From: Campylobacteraceae bacterium
GTDB taxonomy: Bacteria > Campylobacterota > Campylobacteria > Campylobacterales > Sulfurovaceae
Assembly (NCBI GenBank): GCA_026982175.1
Contig: JALSHP010000028.1
Span: 1-6,163 of the forward strand
DNA: 6,163 bases
Reading direction: 5' to 3'
Shown here: positions 1-5,807 of the stretch, in pieces
Position numbering within the stretch: position 1 is the stretch's first letter
Layout of the letters: every line of letters starts with the position of its first letter
The notes under the pieces: generated by a model
Databases searched by the model: none
Told to the model about the DNA's origin: nothing
What the model saw: the letters and a program-made list of their open reading frames with translations, nothing else
Program-made: the position numbers and the translations under genes

Positions 1-188
1 TGGGATTAGCTTTAGCAGGAAGTATAGGGGGTTGGACACTTTTTCTCTTGACCATTAAAGAGGTAGGCTTTAGTAAACTAATTACTATTTTAAAAAACAA
101 AAAACTTATCTATCTTATCATTTTAGTTATTCTTTCTCTTCTTCTCTTCCTTTTTCTTAATAATCTGCTTATGCAGTGGATAAAATAA
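1..188 (+). CDS. murJ: C-terminal end of a polytopic membrane protein, probably lipid II flippase MurJ (MviN)
   Basis: The reading frame is open from base 3 to a TAA at 186-188 and gives 61 residues; the 5' part lies outside the window. It begins GLALAGSIGGWTLFLLTIK, the small-residue (Leu/Ala/Gly) helix followed by a hydrophobic stretch seen near the end of MurJ/MviN and related MOP-superfamily flippases. It continues with a short basic loop (KNKK) and a final strongly hydrophobic segment of about 20 residues (LIYLIILVILSLLLFLFL) before ending MQWIK. MurJ flips lipid II across the inner membrane for peptidoglycan synthesis. The membrane topology is seen directly; the MurJ assignment is inferred from a short tail, and another MOP-superfamily exporter is possible. 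Confidence 0.6.
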   Translation, partial: GLALAGSIGGWTLFLLTIKEVGFSKLITILKNKKLIYLIILVILSLLLFLFLNNLLMQWIK

Positions 189-191
189 TCA

Positions 192-218
192 TATATGTGA
201 AATTTATTTTCACATATA
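192..218. terminator. Perfect 11-bp AT-rich hairpin just after the membrane-protein gene
   Basis: TATATGTGAAA (192-202) and TTTCACATATA (208-218) pair perfectly around the loop TTTAT. The hairpin starts 4 bases after the stop codon at 186-188, so a transcription-stop or mRNA 3'-end role is the simplest reading. The stem is poor in G+C and the downstream flank (CTATTAATTAAA) has no T run, so it is not a textbook intrinsic terminator. A protein-binding operator upstream of the next gene is an alternative. Confidence 0.45.
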
Positions 219-274
219 CTATTAATTAAAAAAATTAAAAAATAATATTAAACTTTAAAAAAAAAGTTTTTTAT

Positions 275-282
275 GCTATGAT
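275..282 (+). promoter_or_regulatory. Extended -10 promoter element of the repeat lipoprotein gene
   Basis: TGCTATGAT (274-282) fits an extended -10 (TGn-TATAAT, one mismatch). It follows a run of A/T tracts (226-272), as is usual in Campylobacterota promoters, which often lack a clear -35 box. Transcription would start near 289, giving a leader of about 28 bases before the ATG at 317. The upstream in-frame ATG at 278 lies inside this element, which argues against its use as a start codon. This is inferred from sequence only. Confidence 0.5.
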
Positions 283-316
283 TTCTTATCTTAAAACACT
301 TTCAAAGGAAGAATTA

Positions 317-1783
317 ATGAAACTAAACAATACCTCTCTCTTACTTTCAGTAGTTACTGCTGCACTTTTAACCACTGGTTGTACTACTACCAATAAAACT
401 GCTGCAAAGTCAGTAGCTAAAAATACAACTACTACAAGCACAACAAAAACAGCTGCTGTATCTACACAAAAATCATCAGATGGTTCATTCTCATTACCAA
501 ATGCTAAATCTGGTATGTGTTATGGAAAAGTTGTTATCCCTGAACAGTACAAAACAGTTACTGAAAAAGTCTTAGCTACTCAAGCTGATACAAAATTAAC
601 AATTATCCCTGCAACTTATAAATCTGGCTCTGAAAGAGTTTTAGACACTGCAGCATCAACTAAAATTGTTACTGTACCTGCTACTTACAAAACAGAAAGT
701 CGTACCATTACAGTTTCACCAGCTTACACAGAGTGGAGAAATGGTCTTCACCCAGAAGCAAGAGTTGCCTCTTCAGCAGTATTATCTTCAGCTAAAGCTG
801 GTGGTGTTAATTTAGAAGCAGCTAAACCAGGTTCATGTTACTATGAATTCTACGCTGCACCAAGCTTTAAAACAACAACAGAGAAAGTTTTAGCAACAGC
901 TGCTTCTACAAAACTTATTGCTCAACCAGCTGCATTTAAAACAGGGACTAAAAAAATTCTTGTAACACCTGCGACTACTAAACTTGTTAAAGTTCCAGCT
1001 GTTTACAAAACAGTAAGTGAAAGAATTCAAGTAGCTCCTGCATCAAAAGTTTGGAAAGAAACTAAATGTACAGACAGAGATTGTACCGTTGAAGAGATGA
1101 TGTGTCTTGTTGATGTTCCTGCTGTTTACAAAACAGTAACCAAACAAGTTGTTGTTAAACCTGAAACAACTAAAGAGATTAAAATTCCAGCTGTTTATAA
1201 AACAGTTGAATCTACTCAATTAGCTGCTCCTGCTTCTACAAAAACTGTAACTATCCCAGCAACCTACAAAACTATTCAGAAAACTCAAAAAGTTTCAGAT
1301 GCTAAATATGTATGGTCAGACTCTATGATGGAAAAAGCGGGTCTTTCAAGAACTTCAGCTGTAATTTGTAAAGTTGCTATTCCAGAAGTTAAAAAGACAA
1401 TTACAAAACAAGTTGTAGCAACACCAGCAACATCTAAAACAATTAAAATTCCTGCTACTTACAAAACTGTTAAAGTAACAAAACTTGTAACACCAGAGAG
1501 AACTAAAAAAACAGTTATTCCTGCTACTTACAAAACAATTACTAAACAAGTTAAAGTTTCTGATCAATCAGTTAAATGGATGCCTGTTCTTTGTAAATCT
1601 TCAATGACAATTGAAACTATTTCTAAAATTCAAAAAGCATTAACAGCTGCTGGATTTAACACACCAGTAACTGGTAGTTTTGACGCTGCAACCAAAGCAT
1701 CAGTTAAAGCTTACCAAACTAAAAATGGACTTACTGTATCTGGTCTTTCAATAGATACACTTAAAAGATTAGGTGTTCTTTAA
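317..1783 (+). CDS. Lipoprotein with four Cys-to-Trp repeat modules and a C-terminal peptidoglycan-binding domain
   Basis: This 488-residue protein starts at ATG 317, which has a good ribosome binding site (AAAGGAAG, 301-312 region). An in-frame ATG at 278 would precede the signal peptide with a charged stretch and overlaps the promoter. Residues 1-21 form a lipoprotein signal peptide, with the lipobox-like LTTGC putting the lipidated Cys at 22. A Thr/Lys/Ser-rich linker follows to about residue 60. Four modules of 71-73 residues run Cys68-Trp140, Cys174-Trp246, Cys263-Trp333 and Cys351-Trp421. Each has three sub-repeats around P-A-x-Y-K-T, alternating with V-x-x-x-P-A-[ST]-T-K. Residues about 430-488 (ISKIQKALTAAGF, GSFDAATKASVKAYQ, GLTVSGLSIDTLKRL) match the PG_binding_1 fold. 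The likely role is a lipid-anchored envelope protein that touches the cell wall. Its precise function is unknown to me. No catalytic motif is visible. Confidence 0.85.
   Translation: MKLNNTSLLLSVVTAALLTTGCTTTNKTAAKSVAKNTTTTSTTKTAAVSTQKSSDGSFSLPNAKSGMCYGKVVIPEQYKTVTEKVLATQADTKLTIIPATYKSGSERVLDTAASTKIVTVPATYKTESRTITVSPAYTEWRNGLHPEARVASSAVLSSAKAGGVNLEAAKPGSCYYEFYAAPSFKTTTEKVLATAASTKLIAQPAAFKTGTKKILVTPATTKLVKVPAVYKTVSERIQVAPASKVWKETKCTDRDCTVEEMMCLVDVPAVYKTVTKQVVVKPETTKEIKIPAVYKTVESTQLAAPASTKTVTIPATYKTIQKTQKVSDAKYVWSDSMMEKAGLSRTSAVICKVAIPEVKKTITKQVVATPATSKTIKIPATYKTVKVTKLVTPERTKKTVIPATYKTITKQVKVSDQSVKWMPVLCKSSMTIETISKIQKALTAAGFNTPVTGSFDAATKASVKAYQTKNGLTVSGLSIDTLKRLGVL
518..736 (+). repeat. Lipoprotein repeat module 1 (Cys68-Trp140)
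   Basis: 73-residue module that begins CYGKVVIPEQYKTVTEKVL and ends AYTEW. It holds three P-x-x-[Y]-K-[TS] sub-repeats (PEQYKT, PATYKS, PATYKT). The copies are recognisable in protein but diverged in DNA, so this is an old duplication under protein-level constraint. Confidence 0.8.
836..1054 (+). repeat. Lipoprotein repeat module 2 (Cys174-Trp246)
   Basis: 73-residue module with three sub-repeats (APSFKT, PAAFKT, PAVYKT), ending SKVW. It keeps the same Cys-to-Trp length as module 1. It is the most diverged copy, with Phe in place of Tyr in two sub-repeats. A 33-residue linker separates it from module 1. Confidence 0.8.
1103..1315 (+). repeat. Lipoprotein repeat module 3 (Cys263-Trp333)
   Basis: 71-residue module with sub-repeats PAVYKT, PAVYKT and PATYKT, ending KYVW. 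The 16-residue linker before it holds two further cysteines (CTDRDC, residues 251 and 256), so this part of the protein is Cys-dense. Confidence 0.8.
1367..1579 (+). repeat. Lipoprotein repeat module 4 (Cys351-Trp421)
   Basis: 71-residue module with sub-repeats PEVKKT, PATYKT and PATYKT, ending SVKW. A last Cys (426) follows five residues after the Trp, just before the peptidoglycan-binding domain. The C of each module and this final Cys could in principle form disulphides in the periplasm; that is inference. Confidence 0.8.
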
Positions 1784-1792
1784 TCTTTACTC

Positions 1793-1820
1793 TAACAGCA
1801 ACTCTTAGGAGTTGTTGTTA
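1793..1820. terminator. Stem-loop between convergent genes
   Basis: TAACAGCAACTC (1793-1804) pairs with GAGTTGTTGTTA (1809-1820) around the loop TTAG: a 12-bp stem with one G-U wobble. It begins 9 bases after the lipoprotein stop codon and lies 10 bases past the stop of the converging porin remnant. It is well placed to end transcription from both sides. There is no strong T tract on either side (only CACTTTCTT on the plus side), so efficiency is uncertain. Confidence 0.65.
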
Positions 1821-1829
1821 ATCACTTTC

Positions 1830-2292
1830 TTAAAAAAGCCAATTTATTTCAAAACGAATGTCTCTATAAGAGGGATTTAATTTCTTTTTTCCATCTACTC
1901 TACCGTATTAGCATCTCCCATAACACGTACCATTCGTAGCTTTACATACAATCCCTTAAACTCTTTAAACTGCTTTATCAAATCCAACTGTAAGCATGAA
2001 AATAAGCACTTTTATAATGTAAACTTCCTCCAACTCCCAAAGTTTGATGGTCACCTCTTTTTCCATCAATCTCTTCATCCCAATCAAAAGAGAATGAATT
2101 GAAACGGAAACGCCCATAAAACTCACCCTTAGTTAAAACTTCAACTAAGTTATCGACCTCTTTGGGCGTTTCTAAAAAAGTGATGGTGGAGTCATTATTT
2201 AATTTAAAAGCTATCTTCTCATTAGCTAAAAGTGTACAAGTAGAGAGAAAGAAAAGAGCATGTTTACTTTTTAAAAAGTGTTCCACCCTCAT
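1830..2292 (-). pseudogene. Opr-type outer-membrane porin remnant: signal end and C-terminus kept, centre deleted, frame broken
   Basis: The 5' part reads from ATG 2292 (alternative ATG 2301), inside the 3' end of proB. It has a signal peptide (KSKHALFFLSTCTLLANE) and first-strand sequence (TKGEFYGRFRFNSFSFDWD, then GVGGSLHYKSAYFHAYS), and stops at TGA 1978. In another frame the DNA continues at once with KQFKEFKGLYVKLRMVRVMG and DANTV up to a TAG near 1893. After a second shift it reads DGKKKLNPSYRDIRFEINWLF and a TAA at 1830-1832. The last segment is a typical Campylobacterota porin end, with alternating aromatic residues and a terminal Phe (the beta-signal read by the BAM complex). Intact members have roughly 400 residues or more; about 150 codons remain. 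The family call is from memory of this porin class. The two frame breaks and the missing centre are seen directly. Confidence 0.75.
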
Positions 2293-3031
2293 GCACTCCA
2301 TCAAGTAAAAAGCTTCTTACATCACTTAAGCCAAACCCTGTTGCCATAAACATTTTTTTACCTCTAGCCAATAAAAAGTACGCCGCTTTAAGTTTGGTCA
2401 CTATCCCACCTGTAGCGAACTCATTGTTTGCCGTAGTTGGTGCATCTAACTCCTCTTGAGAAATTTCTGAAACCTCTTTACGTACTACCGCATCCTCAAA
2501 AGCTCTAGGGTCTTTATCATAAAGTGCATCAATATCAGAAAGTATTACTAAAAGTTCAGCCTCAAAAGTATCAGTTACATACGCAGAGAGTTGGTCATTG
2601 TCCCCAAATTCTAACTCTTCAGTAGCAATAACATCATTCTCATTGATAATAGGCACAACCCCATGAGCTAAGAGATTATCTAATGCATGTCGTGCCAATG
2701 CTGTACGTTTTTTAGAGTCCAAATCAGCGGCACTAAGCAAGACTTGCGAACAGAGTATCTCAAAAGTGGCAAACTTCTCTTGGTACATCTTAAGCAATAA
2801 TGGTTGTCCAATGGCAGCTAAAGCCTGTTTGTTTCCAATGTCTAATCTATCTAATGGCAATACCGTGTAACCAGCCGAAACTGCCCCTGAACTGACCAAA
2901 ATAACCTCTAGTCCTTTAGACTTAAGCTCTGAAATAAGCCTCACAAGCTCTAACATACGCTCTTTACAAACCGCCCCATTTTCAGTTAAGACGTGTGAAC
3001 CAACTTTAATGACAATACGTTTGTAGTTCAT
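2264..3031 (-). CDS. proB: Glutamate 5-kinase, short form without PUA domain
   Basis: 255 residues. ProB phosphorylates L-glutamate with ATP to gamma-glutamyl phosphate, the first and usually feedback-controlled step of proline synthesis in the cytoplasm. Amino-acid-kinase motifs appear in order: KVGSHVL (9-15) for phosphate binding, SSGAVSAG (47-54), INENDV (129-134), FGDND (142-146), SDIDALYDKDP (165-175) and ATGGIVTKL (206-214) near the nucleotide site. The protein ends shortly after the kinase fold, so it lacks the C-terminal PUA domain of the E. coli enzyme (367 residues); the short form is normal in Campylobacterota. Its ATG overlaps the obgE TAA by one base (TAATG), which suggests translational coupling. 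Its 3' end overlaps the start of the porin remnant. proA, for the next step, is not in the window. Confidence 0.95.
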   Translation of the reverse strand: MNYKRIVIKVGSHVLTENGAVCKERMLELVRLISELKSKGLEVILVSSGAVSAGYTVLPLDRLDIGNKQALAAIGQPLLLKMYQEKFATFEILCSQVLLSAADLDSKKRTALARHALDNLLAHGVVPIINENDVIATEELEFGDNDQLSAYVTDTFEAELLVILSDIDALYDKDPRAFEDAVVRKEVSEISQEELDAPTTANNEFATGGIVTKLKAAYFLLARGKKMFMATGFGLSDVRSFLLDGVHEGGTLFKK

Positions 3032-4146
3032 TACGCCTCTTCTTGTTCTTTTCTAACTGCTACCACAAAGTTTTTTAATGCATAACGTAGGGCTTCTGTA
3101 TTTAAATGTGAAACCGAAGAGATAGGCAAGACAAACAGTGGCTCATTTTTTGGTAACTCTAGTCCAAAATCTTCTTCAAACGCATAAGAGGTGTACTCTT
3201 TTTTAGCTTTAAATTTTTGTAATGTTTTATTTGACGTTAAGCCAATATCTTCCAAAAACTGTTCTGTAAGTTCATTGACTTTGTCCACAGGAAAAGAGTC
3301 ACACTTAGTAATGGCAACAGCAAAATTACGTGTTGCCAATGTTTCAGAATAACGTTCCAGTTCTACAAGCAGGGTCTCATACTGATACTTCATCTCACGG
3401 TAATTGGCTACATCGACTAAAAGCAATAAGGTTTTAGTACGTTCAATATGTTTTAAAAACTCATGCCCTAAACCACGACCATCTGAAGCACCCTCAATAA
3501 TTCCTGGAATATCTGCCATCATAAAAGAGTCATATTCTCCAACATTAACCACCCCAAGATTAGGTATAAGTGTTGTAAACTCATAAGCAGCTACTTTTGG
3601 TTTGGCATTAGAAACAGCAGAGATAAGCGTTGATTTTCCAACACTTGGATAACCCACTAGCCCAACATCAGCTATCATTTTCATCTCAAGTCTAAGCTCT
3701 TTAGTTACGCCAGGAAGCCCAGGTTGTGCGTAAGTTGGACGCTGATTAGAAGGACTTTTAAAGTGACTATTTCCCAGTCCACCTTTTCCACCCTCTAAAA
3801 ACATCACACGTTCACCTTCTTCTACCAAGTCATAAAGCACTTCATTAGTCAAGGCATCAATCACTTGTGTCCCAGGAGGCACAACAATATCCACACTTTC
3901 ACCCTTACGACCATAACAATTACGACCTTCACCTGGCTGACCATTTTTAGCCTTTATGTGGTTACGTCCACGAAGTGCTGAAAGAGTATCAGTGTTGTTG
4001 TCTACTACAAAGTAAACATTTCCACCTTTTCCCCCATCTCCACCATCTGGTCCACCATAGGCCACAAACTTCTCTGTCCAAAATGAGACACAACCTGCCC
4101 CACCTTTACCCGAACTCAATAAAATATCTACACTATCTACAAACAT
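3031..4146 (-). CDS. obgE: Obg-family GTPase, 50S ribosome assembly
   Basis: 371 residues. The N-terminal glycine-rich Obg fold covers about 1-157 (GGDGGKGG 35-42, GRKGE 79-83, GGKGGLGN 119-126). The G domain has G1 GYPSVGKS (165-172), switch I TT (191-192), G3 DIPG (212-215), G4 TKCD (280-283) and G5 around ISSVS (342-346). Obg GTPases bind the 50S subunit late in assembly and are linked to stringent control; they are normally essential. G4 is TKCD rather than the usual NKxD. A low-complexity insert (about 308-336, with KFKAKKEY) lies between G4 and G5. The start at ATG 4146 has an AAAGGAAG ribosome binding site close upstream. It is the first gene of a two-gene unit with proB. The customary rplU-rpmA genes are not upstream; mobile-element debris is there instead. 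Confidence 0.97.
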   Translation of the reverse strand: MFVDSVDILLSSGKGGAGCVSFWTEKFVAYGGPDGGDGGKGGNVYFVVDNNTDTLSALRGRNHIKAKNGQPGEGRNCYGRKGESVDIVVPPGTQVIDALTNEVLYDLVEEGERVMFLEGGKGGLGNSHFKSPSNQRPTYAQPGLPGVTKELRLEMKMIADVGLVGYPSVGKSTLISAVSNAKPKVAAYEFTTLIPNLGVVNVGEYDSFMMADIPGIIEGASDGRGLGHEFLKHIERTKTLLLLVDVANYREMKYQYETLLVELERYSETLATRNFAVAITKCDSFPVDKVNELTEQFLEDIGLTSNKTLQKFKAKKEYTSYAFEEDFGLELPKNEPLFVLPISSVSHLNTEALRYALKNFVVAVRKEQEEA

Positions 4147-4191
4147 GAACTTCCTTTACTCTAACCTCTTTTAGGCTAAAGATTTTTATTG

Positions 4192-4256
4192 TTGGAATTA
4201 TAGCTAAAATTCATGTAAGCCTAAATCTAATCCTCTTTTTTCTTAGCTAATTCCAA
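4192..4256. repeat. Imperfect inverted repeat overlapping the obgE -10 box
   Basis: TTGGAATTATAGCTAA (4192-4207) and TTAGCTAATTCCAA (4243-4256) are inverted copies that differ only by an extra TA in the first arm, 35 bases apart. TTAGGCT (4171-4177) and AGCCTAA (4218-4224) form a second, interleaved inverted pair. The arms could be an operator pair or the ends of a decayed small element; nothing here decides between them. Confidence 0.45.
4197..4202 (-). promoter_or_regulatory. Consensus -10 box of the obgE-proB unit
   Basis: On the minus strand TATAAT reads from 4202 to 4197, a perfect -10 box, preceded by A/T-rich sequence. The hexamer 17 bases further upstream (TTTAGG) is a poor -35 match. 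Transcription would start near 4190, leaving about 44 bases of leader before the obgE ATG. This promoter would let obgE-proB be expressed without the upstream ribosomal-protein genes. The box lies inside one arm of an inverted repeat (4192-4207 with 4243-4256). Confidence 0.55.
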
Positions 4257-4278
4257 TCCTAATCAAACCCTAAAATCC

Positions 4279-4382
4279 TTACTCTAAACGCACAAAAGAT
4301 AAAAGAGCTAAAGCCTCCATCAAACTAGAGCGATTAATGGTAATTTAATAACCGATATTTTGAACTTTATTAAGATTCTTGA
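4279..4382 (-). pseudogene. 3' tail of an ISAs1-like transposase remnant, left of the IS30 insertion
   Basis: Read on the minus strand and joined to the fragment on the other side of the IS, the frame continues TFKNLNKVQNIGY to a TAA (4347-4345). Without a frame change it then goes on as ITINRSSLMEALALLSFVRLE to a second TAA (4281-4279). The frame continuity across the IS, once one copy of the AT duplication is removed, supports this as the other half of the interrupted gene. The short sequence has no strong family motif of its own, so its identity rests on position and frame. Confidence 0.5.
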
Positions 4383-4404
4383 ATTCAACCAACAAGTGCA
4401 ACAC
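4383..4404 (+). repeat. Left terminal inverted repeat of the IS30 element
   Basis: Twenty-two bases, starting ATTCAACCAACAAG, identical to the reverse complement of 5454-5475. The transposase stop codon (4407-4409) lies only 2 bases inside this end, so it is the right (3') end relative to the gene. Confidence 0.95.
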
Positions 4405-4406
4405 AC

Positions 4407-5378
4407 CTAAGCTGATTTACTGTTGACTGTAATTGTAGCATGAAAAATCTCATTAGGGGTTTTGTATCCCAAAGTTTTTCTAGGTCTGAAATTTAGGTTG
4501 TTTTGAACAGCTAAAATCTCTTCATCCGTGATAGAGATAAATTCAGAACCTTTAGGAAAGAATTGTCGAATTAAACCATTCGTATTTTCATTCAAGCCTC
4601 TTTCCCAAGAAGAGTAAGGATGACAGAAAAAGAAGTCAGTATCAAGTGCTTTAGCAATAGCTTCATGCTTTGTAAACTCCTTGCCATTATCAGCTGTGAT
4701 GGTATGTATTTTATCTTTTACTGATTGCATCATAGAAACAAGAGCTTCTTTAACTTCTTCAGATTTTTTAGAGGAAACTTTTTGAATTAAAGTAAATTTT
4801 GACTTTCTATCTACAACCGTTACAAGGGCTTGTTTATGGTTCTTACCGATGATTAAGTCTACTTCCCAATCTCCTATTCTATTTTTCTCTTCTACAATAC
4901 TTGGTCTATCTTCAATCGACCGTTTATTAGGTATCTCCCCTCTTTTATCGCTTGTACCATATCTTTTCCTATAAGGTTTATTCTTATGGCGTAAATACTT
5001 ATATAGCTCTCCTCCACCCTTTTTATTTTGCAATAAATATTGATAAATTGTTTCATGACTAATAGACTTAAACCCATCTAATCTCATTCGTCCACTTATT
5101 TGTTCTGGTGACCAATACAGTTTTATTTTCTCTTCTATATAGCTAATAATCTTCTCATTTAATCGTTTACTTTTAGGCTTTAATTCTTCTCTCTTTTTTG
5201 CCATTTCTTGGGCTTGACTTGGTCGATAACCTCGTAAACCTTTATTTCTTTTCAACTCTCTGCTGATTGTTGATTTATCTCTTGATAAATTTTTAGCTAT
5301 TGCTGTTTGACTCAGACCCTCTTTTTTCAAAGCATATATCTGATATCGTTCTTCTTGGGTTATTTGATGATATTTCAT
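4407..5378 (-). CDS. IS30-family DDE transposase
   Basis: 323 residues, a normal length for the family. It cuts and joins the IS ends during transposition. The N-terminal region (about 4-46) is a helix-turn-helix typical of IS30: ITQEERYQIYALKKEGLSQT, then AIAKNLSRDKSTISRELKRN. The catalytic core carries Asp174 in GDWEVDLIIG, Asp230 in TADNGKEF and Glu264 in ERGLNENTNGLIRQFFPKG. The family C-terminal motif NFRPRKTLGYKTPNEIF is present. The ATG at 5378 has an AAAGGTG ribosome binding site about 6 bases upstream. Leader sequence 5386-5410 forms an imperfect hairpin (CCTTTTAAA with TTTAAAGG) covering part of that site, which could dampen translation; that is inference. No frameshift or missing catalytic residue is seen. 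Confidence 0.96.
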   Translation of the reverse strand: MKYHQITQEERYQIYALKKEGLSQTAIAKNLSRDKSTISRELKRNKGLRGYRPSQAQEMAKKREELKPKSKRLNEKIISYIEEKIKLYWSPEQISGRMRLDGFKSISHETIYQYLLQNKKGGGELYKYLRHKNKPYRKRYGTSDKRGEIPNKRSIEDRPSIVEEKNRIGDWEVDLIIGKNHKQALVTVVDRKSKFTLIQKVSSKKSEEVKEALVSMMQSVKDKIHTITADNGKEFTKHEAIAKALDTDFFFCHPYSSWERGLNENTNGLIRQFFPKGSEFISITDEEILAVQNNLNFRPRKTLGYKTPNEIFHATITVNSKSA

Positions 5379-5453
5379 GGGAACACCTTTTAAACTTCGG
5401 AATTTAAAGGTCTTCTTCTATCATCTTTAACCTTTAACTCTCTATTCTAATTG

Positions 5454-5475
5454 GTGTTGCACTTGTTGGTTGAAT
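5454..5475 (-). repeat. Right terminal inverted repeat of the IS30 element
   Basis: Perfect inverted copy of 4383-4404. It lies about 75 bases upstream of the transposase start codon, leaving room for the transposase promoter between 5379 and 5453. Confidence 0.95.
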
Positions 5476-5702
5476 GTAAGATTTAAAATAGAGAAAGAGA
5501 AAGCACCTTTATTGGTCTTGCGCTTATCTTCCTTTAACGCACAATCTTTGTAAAAGTGCATGGTTTCAACAGTCCATTCTTGAAGGACTTTTTCTAAGAA
5601 GTATGGGGCAATACCTCTATCATTTGAGATGTAATAATGTGTTTTCCACTCTTTTCCATTGACAGATATCAATTCTGATAATCGTATGAATAAACTCACC
5701 AC
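5476..5702 (-). pseudogene. C-terminal fragment of an ISAs1-like transposase, cut by the IS30 insertion
   Basis: The frame reads RLSELISVNGKEWKTHYYIS, NDRGIAPYFLEKVLQEWTVE, TMHFYKDCALKEDKRKTNKG and AFSFSILNLT, then runs into the IS30 terminal repeat. This order matches the end of ISAs1-family (H-repeat) transposases: a YYIS strand, then a W-x-x-E-x-x-H helix containing the catalytic Glu, then D-x-x-x-x-E-D. The Glu of WTVETMH is probably the last residue of the DDE triad. The N-terminal two-thirds are absent, and the frame upstream of about 5702 gives only low-complexity Phe/Leu-rich sequence. The gene was therefore already truncated before or independently of the IS30 insertion. Family assignment is from motif memory, moderately sure. 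Confidence 0.65.
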
Positions 5703-5776
5703 TTTTAATTTTAATAATAATAAAAAACATTTAATGTGGTAGATAAAGGTGTAGAAAGAGAAGAAATAAAGCATTT

Positions 5777-5807
5777 AAAAGCTAAGCGTTTAAAACGCCT
5801 AGCTTTT
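5777..5807 (-). terminator. Hairpin terminator at the end of the ComEA-like gene
   Basis: AAAAGCTA-A-GCGTT (5777-5790) pairs with AACGC-C-TAGCTTTT (5794-5807) around a 3-base loop, with a single A-C mismatch. The TAG stop codon of the gene (5801-5799) lies inside the stem. On the minus strand the hairpin is followed by AAATGCTTTATTTCTTC, moderately T-rich. Confidence 0.65.

Larger units (their letters stand above)
4383..5475 (-). mobile_element. Complete IS30-family insertion sequence
   Basis: This 1093-bp element has one transposase gene and perfect 22-bp terminal inverted repeats (4383-4404 and 5454-5475, outer end ATTCAACC, inner end GCAACAC). Both length and single-gene layout fit IS30. 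The outermost bases of the repeats are AT on both sides. The true ends may therefore be two bases further in, with AT as a 2-bp target duplication, within the 2-3 bp usual for this family. The intact reading frame and perfect repeats suggest recent insertion and possible activity. Confidence 0.93.

Noticed and set aside
278..316. Upstream start ATG 278 for the lipoprotein
   Set aside because: It overlaps the extended -10 element, has no ribosome binding site, and puts a charged extension before a clean lipoprotein signal peptide.
1355..1567. Open frame on the minus strand rich in Asn, Cys and Phe
   Set aside because: It is antisense to lipoprotein module 4; its composition is what the reverse of the repeated Lys/Thr/Val codons would give, and no ribosome binding site is seen.
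2229..2261. Alternative porin start at ATG 2261 (MLFSFSLL)
   Set aside because: It gives a hydrophobic start but meets a stop after about a dozen codons. The frame used by the recognisable porin sequence already supplies a signal peptide.
3404..3586. Short plus-strand open frame within obgE
   Set aside because: It is antisense to the conserved Obg G domain, with no recognisable protein features.
4892..5077. Short minus-strand open frame within the IS30 transposase
   Set aside because: It is an out-of-frame shadow of the intact transposase, with no family features.
5395..5400. CTTCGG as a UUCG tetraloop in the IS30 leader
   Set aside because: The flanking bases (A-A, A-A) do not pair, and the sequence is on the strand opposite to the transposase mRNA.
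4371..5483. TAAGATT at 4371-4377 and 5477-5483 as an IS target duplication
   Set aside because: The copies are at unequal distances from the IS ends (5 bases and 1 base), so they cannot be a normal duplication. The 2-bp AT reading also restores the interrupted frame.
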